From contig CAUJHH010000027.1 of the NCBI GenBank assembly GCA_963204725.1, positions 62,001 to 126,000 on the forward strand: 64,000 bases of DNA, given 5' to 3'. Below are positions 8,335 through 17,300 of this stretch, in pieces. The notes below the pieces were generated by a model. That model did not search any database, was not told the DNA's origin, and saw only the letters and a program-made list of their open reading frames with translations. Each line of letters starts with the position of its first letter. Within the stretch, counting starts at the first letter, position 1. This stretch comes from Planctomycetota bacterium. Lineage in GTDB: Bacteria > Planctomycetota > Phycisphaerae > Phycisphaerales > UBA1924. Made by a program: the position numbers and the translations under genes.

Positions 8335-11300
8335 ATGTTGGATCGTTCGAGTGTGATGAACCGTGGCTCAGTCCGCGTTCTCTTGGTCGGTCCGATGATG
8401 ACGGCCGCCTCATTGCCCGCGTGGGCGGGGCCGGAGGGGCAACAGGTCGTCGCAGGATCGGCGACGTTCGCGCGCAACGGTGCCCTGACGACGATCACTG
8501 CGGCGAACAAGACGATCATCAACTACTCGGGATTCAACATCGCCGGTCATGAGACCGTGCGGTTTATCCAGCCGGACGCTTCCTCGCGCGTGCTCAACCG
8601 CATCAACGGCGGCTCGCCGACGCAGATCGACGGCTCGCTTATCGCCAATGGAATTGTGTACATCGTGAACCCGGCGGGCGTGGTCTTTAGCCAGGGTGCG
8701 ATGATCGATGTCGGGGGGCTCCACGCCGCCGCAGCGAGCATGACCAACTCCGACTTCACACGCGGGATTGATCGCTTCACGGACGCTCAGGGCTCTGTGA
8801 TCAACAGGGGCACGATCGTGTCTCCCGAGGTCACGCTCTTCGGGCGTGCGGTCGAGAACACCGGTTCGGTGATCTCCCCGAACGGTGTGGTCGCATTTGT
8901 TGCCGGCGAGGATCTTTATCTTGGTGAGCGTGGCGGCAACCTGTACATCAAGGTCGAGGGTGTCGGTGGCGAGGTTCAGGCCGGCGGCGTGCAGAATCTG
9001 GGGAGCGTTTCCGCGCCGGGCGGAAAGGTCATGGTTGGCTCCGGTGATATGTTTGGCGTCATGCTCGCATCGTCTTCGCGCATCGCGGCGAAGGACGTAT
9101 CGATTCGGGGTGGCAGCGGTGCGATCACGAGTATCTCGGGATCGATTGACGCTTCTGCATCGGCCCCGGGTGCAACCGGCGGCAGCGTGGATGTCAGAGG
9201 TGATCGCGTCGGACTCTTCGACGCGACGATCAACGCCTCCGGACCCGCGGGTGGCGGCGACGTGCGGATCGGCGGCGATTTCCACGGCGGGTCTGGTGAA
9301 CGCGCCTCGCGAACCTACGTCAGCGAGGGCTCGAGCATCCGCGCGGATGCAACGAAGGCCGGAGACGGCGGCTCAGTCGTCGTGTGGTCCGATGAAGTGA
9401 CCAGATTCGCGGGACAGATCTCTGCCCGCGGAGCGGGCATCGGCGCCGGCGGCGAGGCGGAAGTCTCCGGCAAGGATGCCCTTCTCTACACCGGGTTTGC
9501 CGACCTGCGCAGCTCGAATGGAGCGAAGGGAACGCTCCTGCTCGATCCGAAAAACATCATCATCGAAACCGGCGGAGCCGACACGCTCCCCGGCAACACC
9601 GCGTTCACCGATGTCTCCACGCTCGATCGAACATTCAGTCCGGCCACGATCGAAGCAGGTCTCGATGGTGCGAATCTGACGCTACAGGCCAACAACGACA
9701 TCACGATCAACGACGATGTCGACGCCTCGGGCAATGCGGGCGTCGGTGATCTGACGCTGCAGGCGGGTCGAAGCGTCATCATCGACGCGGACGTCACGCT
9801 GCGCGGGTCGTTCAGCGCGACAGCCAACGACACGGACGTCTTGCTTGTCGCGGCCGAACGCGACGGCGGCGCAGCCACCATCACGATGACCTCCGGCAGG
9901 ACGATCGACACGTCGGCAACTGGTGGCGACATCACGCTTCGGGTGCTCGAGGGTGGCGCGGCGGACACTTCCGCCTCGACGATGACCATCGCTTCGCTGA
10001 ATGCAGGCGCTGGCGACGTGCTCGCACGCTACGCTGGACCGACAGCGAATCAGGGGATCCAACGAGCCGATGGGGCTTCCACCATCACGGCGGCGACGGC
10101 CGCATTTGCGACCAATGGCGCCGGAGGCGGCGGATTCGTCGGGACCTCCGCCGAGCCCGTTCAGCTCAGCGTGGACAACCTGGAAGCCGTTGCTCAGCGG
10201 AACGGCGCGTTCTTCGCCAATGACAAGGATCTGGTCGTCGGAGGCGCGGCGCTCGGCGGACTCACGGGCATCAGCGTCACAAGCGCCGCTGTTTCTGGTG
10301 ATCTCGGGCTGGACGTCGCGGGCGCGATCAACGTCACGGAGGCCATTGCGACCGCTGGAACTGCTGCGATCCTGGCAACCGACGGGGTCACGCTCAACGC
10401 GAACGTGACGACAAACTCGGTGATCGCTGGCACGTCGACCATCAACTCGGATAGTGATGACGACAACAACACGAGTGCGAATCCCGATGCGTTGGTCGTC
10501 GCCAATGGGTTTGTCCTCAATTCGAGCGGCAACGACCTAGCGCTCACGGTCGGCGATCTTGACATCAACGCGACCGGATCCATCAACACCGGAGCGGGCA
10601 ATCTCTCGATCGTCGGCTCTGCCGCTGCGGACCTCATCGGCATCGGCAGCGGTGTGGCGGGCAACGACATCACCATCTCGAGTGCCGAACTCGCGAACAT
10701 CACGGTGAACAACCTGACCATCGGCGATGCAGGCAGCACCGCCATGCAGGTGGGAGGGGTGGCGGCGACCGATCTGCCCGGCGTCGGCGGCACGATCGAG
10801 CTTGCATCCGACAACATCACGTTCCAGTCAGATGCCGAGTTCCCGAACGTGACTGCCAGAGCCACGGATTCTGTCATCGTGCAGGGGAATCTCAGCACGG
10901 CGACTGGCGATCTTGTGCTTCAGGGCGATTCGGACAGCATCGCGGGCGGAACGGACAATGTGCAGATCGCAGCGAATCTCACGCTGGGTGCCAATGTCGG
11001 GCTCGATGTATCCGCCACGAACGGCATCTCGCTCTCGGGTGGCGCCGGCACACTGGTCACCTTCGCGGGCGAGACGGTGACGCTCTCCGATGTCGCGTCC
11101 GCCGCGTCGAACGTCAGGATCCAGGCCGGCGGAAACATTGCCGCATCCGACGTATCCATTGGCGCCGGGACGCTTGCGATCGAGCTCGACGCGGGCGATG
11201 TCGGTACGTTCACGGCCGACGTCGGTCAGATCAATGCCGGCTCGGTCTCCGTCGCCGCGGGCAGCAACGACAACGTCACATTCACAGGCACAATCACGAC

Positions 11301-14300
11301 TTCGCTCGCAGGGGGTGTCGACATCGATGGCGGAGCGATCACGTTCCAGGACGATGTCACGGCCAATGGCACCGGAATCGTCCGGGTCACAAACGTCGGG
11401 GTGCTCTCCATCACGGAGAGTGCGCCCATTGTTGCCGGCGGCGGGTTCACACAGGACGGCACCGGCGCGGTCTCGTTGGGCGCCAACATCACCACGACGG
11501 GAGACCCGGTCTCATTCCTGAGAGCCGTGACGCTCGCCGACACCACTTCTGATCTCGTGACGATTGACACCACAAATGGCGGGGCGAACGCCGCAGGCGC
11601 CAATGTCACATTCTCCAGCACGACCAACGCGACGTCTGCGGGCGCCCAGTCCCTGACGATCAACGGCGGCACAGGTGGAGACATCCTGTTCACGGGCGGC
11701 GTGGGTTCGCTCGCGCGAATGGGAACGCTCCGCGTCCAGAACGCGCGCAACGTCACGGCGACTCTGGCCGTTCAGGCGAACGCGATCGAGCAGGTTGCGG
11801 GCACGGGGCTCACCACATTCAGCAGCACAGTCTCCGCCATCGGCGGCGGGATCGACCTGAACGGCCAGGCGTTCACGTTCTCGAACACCGTGAACTCCGC
11901 GAGCGGCGGCGTCTTCAGCGTGACCAACGCGGGTGCGCTCATCATCGGCCCTTCGGCGGCCATCACGGCGACGGGCGGCTTCATTCAGGACGGCGCGGGC
12001 GCGGTGTCGCTCGGCGCGAACATCACGACGACCGGCGACGCGGTGTCGTTCGCGGGAGCGACGACACTCACCGATACGGCCTCGGACCTGGTCACGATCG
12101 ACACGACGAGCGGGCCAGCGCCGGCGGGCGGCAATGTCTCATTCGGCTCGACGCTGAATGCCGCGGTCGCGGGTGGGCAATCGCTCAACATCAATGCGGG
12201 CACGGGCGGCGATGCAACTTTCGCGGGTGCGGTCGGCACCACACGACTCGGCACCTTGACGATCACCAACGCACGTGACTTTATCGCTTCGTCAACTGTT
12301 TCGGCCAATGCCATCCGACAGGTCGCGGGTCAGCGGCTGACCCGGTTCGACGGGGTGGTCACCACGTCCACAGCGTCGGGCGTCGATCTCGACGGCACCG
12401 GATTCACTTTCAATGACGATGTGACCGCGAACTCGTCCGGCATTGTTCGGATCACGAACTCGGGCCTCTTGACGATTGCCGAGGGCGCTCCGATTACTGC
12501 CGACGGCGGTGTGACACAGGACGGGGCGGGCGGGATCTCGCTGGGTGCAAACGTCACGACCACCGGTGACGCGATCTCGTTCTCCGGGCCGGTGACCCTC
12601 GCGGATACCGCGACGGACCTCGTCACAATCGACACGACGAGCGGGAGCGCGGCGGGCGCCAACGTGTCGTTTGGCAGCACGCTGACCGGCACCGGTGCTG
12701 GTGTGCAGTCGCTGACCGTGAACGCCGGAACCGGCGGGGACGCGACGTTTACCGGAGCGATCGGCTCGACTCGGATTGGCACACTTACGGTGACCAACGC
12801 ACGTGACTTCATCGCCTCCTCCACCATGACAGCGGCGGCCATCCGGCAGCTCGCCGGCCAGCGACTGACTCGGTTCGACGGGATCGTGAACACGAGCGCC
12901 GCTGCAGGCGTGGATCTTGATGGATCGGCGTTCACCATCAACGACGATGTGACTTCGACGGGCGCGGGTATCTTCCGCGTGACGAATTCCGGTCTGTTGA
13001 CGATCGCCGACGGAGCGCCCATTCTGGCCCAGGGTGGGTTCACTCAGGATGGGGCCGGTGCGATATCTCTCGGCGCAAACATCACGACCAACGGTACTGC
13101 CGTTTCGATGCTTCGTGCCGTCACGCTCGCCGACACCGCGGCCGATCTCGTCACGATCAACACAACCAACGGTGGCTCCGCGTCGGGCGCCAACGTCTTG
13201 TTCTCTTCGACGATTGATGGTGCGGCCGCGGGTGCTCAGTCTCTGGCAGTCAATGCGGGTACCGGCGGCGACGTGACCTTCACGGGCGCGGTCGGCGGAG
13301 CGACCCGGGTCGGCACGCTCACGATCACGAATGCCGAGGATGTCATCGCGTCCTCTACGATCGCCGCCGGCGCGATCAGGCAAGTTGCTGGGCAGCAGCT
13401 CACACGCTTTGACGGCGTCATCGACACAGCGACCGCGGCGGGCATCGACCTTGACGGGTCTGCGTTCACGTTCAATGACGATGTGACCACAACCGGATCC
13501 GGTCTCTTCCGCGTGACGAACTCCGGCGCGCTCACGATCGCGACGACCGCACCAGTTGTTGCGTCGGGCGCGGTCACACAGGATGGCGCAGGCGCTGTGT
13601 CGATCGGAGCCAATGTCCTCGGTTCGGGTGTCGCCTTCTCCGGCCCGTCAACATTGGCTGCTCCGGTCACTCTCACGGGTGGAACAGGGGGCGTGTCGTT
13701 CGGTTCCACGCTCGCCACCGGCGGCAACGCGCTGACGATCTCGAGCGGCGGCGATGTCGGCTTTGGGGGTGCCGTCACGGGTGCAGGCGCGACGCTTCTG
13801 ATCAGACCCACGCTCGCCTCCACGCCAATCGATCTCGGCACGATCACGGGCGGATCTGCTGCCGGAACCATGACGCTGAGCGCGGCGTCGGCCGCAAATC
13901 TGGATGGGTTTTCGGCGATCACGATCGGCTTCGACCCTTCGGTCGCATCGCACGCGATCCGTGCGGGCACGGTCGCTTTCAACGATCCCGTCACAGCCCG
14001 CACCGGCTCCGCAGGCTCGATCGAGGTTCGCGACGGCGGCATCACGGGCGCCGGCGACTCGACAGTCACGCTGATCGGCGCGACGACACTCAACGCAGGC
14101 ATCAGCAACCCCGGCCGTGGCATCACTGTCAACGGCACCGTTCAGGTCGGACAGGGCTCGACCGCTGCGATCTCAACAGGCGCAGGCGCGGGCAACATCG
14201 TGGTCACGGGGGACATCGATGGCACCGCGGGGGGCGCCTCGGAGGCGCTGACGCTGACGGCGGGCACCGGGACCATTGACCTTCAGGGGAATGTCTCGGG

Positions 14301-17300
14301 TGTCGACGGTGCAGCCGACGCCACCGGCCTGACCTCGCTCACTTTCGGGAGTGCGGCGGGTGTCGATGTCCAGGGCATCGCGATCACCGGTCCGCTGACG
14401 ACCACGTCGGCGCTGACCGGACCGTTCGTCGCGGACGCGACGGTGTCGGTCGGTTCGCTGGATATGGATGGAACGGCCTTCACGTTCACAGGTGGCTTGT
14501 TCTCGACGGGTGGCGTCAGCATCACGAACTCCGGGCTGCTGACGCTCGTCGGCGGGCTGACGACCAACGGCGCAATCGAGTTCACTGGTCCGGCTTTGCT
14601 TGGCGGCGTGTTCGACTCGACGGACAACACGATCATGCTTGGTGGCCCGGTCACGCTGACGACCGACTCGGAATTCGACGCTGGCACGAGCACCTTCACG
14701 CTTGGCGCGTCCGGCTCGATCGACACCGATGGCAACGCGCTCACGCTGACCGCGGACGACATGGTCCTCGCCTCGGCGGCCGGATCGATCTCATCCGGCG
14801 GTGACGGTGGGGCTGTCATCATCCAGCCCGCAACGGCCACGCGTGGCATCTCGCTCTCCAGCCCGACAACCAACCCTGCGGTCGGATTCCTCGGGCTCTC
14901 CACTGCGGAGGTCGCGACGCTCGCAGGCGGATTCGACTCGGTCACGATCGGCCGCGCAGACGGTCGCCACGAGATCCGGGTCGGCACCCTTTCGTTCAGC
15001 GATCCGCTCACCATTCGTACCCCCGTCGGGGGCTCGGTGTTCGTCGGAAACGCCGGCATCACGGGCTCGGACAACGCCTCGATCTTGATCGACGGCTCGG
15101 GCGCGACCACGACGCTTGCGGCGAACATCACCACAGATGGTGATGACATCGTCATCAGCGACAGCGTGCTGGTCGCGGCGAACGTTGTGCTCAGCACCGG
15201 GGCTGCAACTGCGGGCGATGTGACCATCGCAGGAACGATCGATCAGATCGGAACGTCGCCCGTCGGCACATTCGGTCTGACCGCGCTGGCGGGCACCGGA
15301 AGTGTGAATCTCCAGAGCGCGACCGGCGCGAACAGGGCGATCGCGTCGCTCACGGCGACGGGCGCCGACATCAATGTCGCGAGCATCGGCGGCTCCAGCG
15401 ATGGCGTGTCGGGCGCGACCGCGCTGACCGCGACGAACGCACTCTCACTCACCGGTTCGGCGTACCGCTCCGGGTCGCTGTCGCTCCAGGGCGGAACGAT
15501 CGCCGTTCAGACGCCTCTGACGACCGTTGCATCCAGTACAGGAGCGGTTGAGTTCACGGGCCCGGTCGCGCTCGCCGACGACGCGGACCTCGACGTGAAC
15601 GCGGCGACCAACGCGACATTCAGCTCGACGGTTGATGGCACGGCCTCCGGGCCGACGGAGGTTCTCAATGTCGTCGCGGGCGGCTTGGCCGATTTCAATG
15701 GGGCGATCGGCGCCGGCAGCCCGGTGCACTCTCTCGGTGTGAGCGCGAACACGGTCGACCTCGGTGCCGTCACCACGACGACCTCACAGACGATCGAGGG
15801 CACGGCTGGTGTGACGCTCGGCGCGGATCTCACCAGCATCGGCAACGGCGGCATTGCTGTCACCGGTCCGGTCACGCTGGGAGGTCCGGTCACGATCACC
15901 TCCGCCGGTGCCATCGGCGATGACATCGCCATCAACGGAACAGTCAATGGTGCCGCCGCGCTCTCGATCGCTGCGGGGGCCGGCGATGCGGCCCTCAACG
16001 GTGTGGTCGGAGCGACGACGGCTCTGGACTCGCTCACCGTAACCGCCGCCAACATCGCTCTGGAAGCGATCGGTGCGGCCGGCGAGGGAGTCAGCGGCAT
16101 CACCTCGATCGTCGGCACGACTTCGGTCACGTTCAACGGCCTGATCTATCGCGCAAACCAGCAAACGTACAGCGCCCCGGCCAAGACGCTCGCGGCCGGA
16201 TTGACGCAGTTCTTCGCGAGCGGCGACTCGATCACGCTCTCGGGCGGCTCAACGGATCTCACGGGATCGACCGGGCTGAGCATGGCCAGCCTGAACGGCG
16301 CGATATCAACGGACTCGCTCGTTGGCACCGCCGCGGGCCAGACCATCTCGATCGACTCCGGCACGGGTGCGGCAACGCTGGGTGGCATCGCGATCCGCAG
16401 CGGTGGGGGGGTGGGCCCTGCGATTACACTTACAGGCGATGAGATCGATATCACCGGCGCCGTCGCTGGAAGCACGATCGTGCTCCAGCCCAGCACACCG
16501 AGTCTCGGAATCAACATCGCATCGGGCGCGTCCGGAGCGCCGCTCAATCTGACCATCGCCGAGCTTGGATTCCTCGCCGACGGATTCACGCAGATCACGA
16601 TCGGACGCGAGGACAACGGTGCGCACGCCATCGTGACGGGGCCGATCACATTCCGTGACCCGGTTCGCATCCTGACACCCTTCGGCGGTTCTGTGTCGGT
16701 GAACTCCGCGATGGTCGGCAGCGACAACGCTTCGATCCTCATCGATGGTCCGGATGCCACCACGACGCTCAACGCCGGAATCACCACAAACGGCAACGAC
16801 ATCACGATCGATGATTCGGTCATCGTGGGCGCGAATGTCGCGATCTCCACGCAAGGCGGCGTCGGAGCACCGAAGGGTGGCGATATCACGATCACTGGCA
16901 CGACCAACGGAGCGAACACGCTCACGCTCGATGCGGGCCTTGGTGCGGTGCTGCTCCAGAGTCTCGTCGGCGGATCAACGCCCCTGGCATCCTTCGTCGC
17001 AACCGGTGGGAGCATCACCGTTCCCGGTGTCTCGACGACAGGGCTCCAGGCCTTCAACGGCTCAACGATCGCAACCGGCGCAACGCCATCGTTCACAACG
17101 GGCGGCACCGCGGGCGATGACATCTCGTTCAACGGTACGCTCGATGCTTCCGGAAACCTGGTTGCCAACGCAGGCACGAGCGGGATCGTCACCTTCGCCA
17201 GCGATGTCGGCGGCACGACTCGCCCAACTTCTCTTGTTTCGACCGGAGCAGGCATCCGTTTCGGCGGATCGCAGGTCCGCACGGTTGGGCTGCAGGATCA

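Noticed and set aside
11230..13650. Repeat array considered as CRISPR or satellite DNA
   Set aside because: The period is about 531 bases, always a multiple of three, and the repeats encode a continuous protein; there are no short identical repeats with unique spacers.
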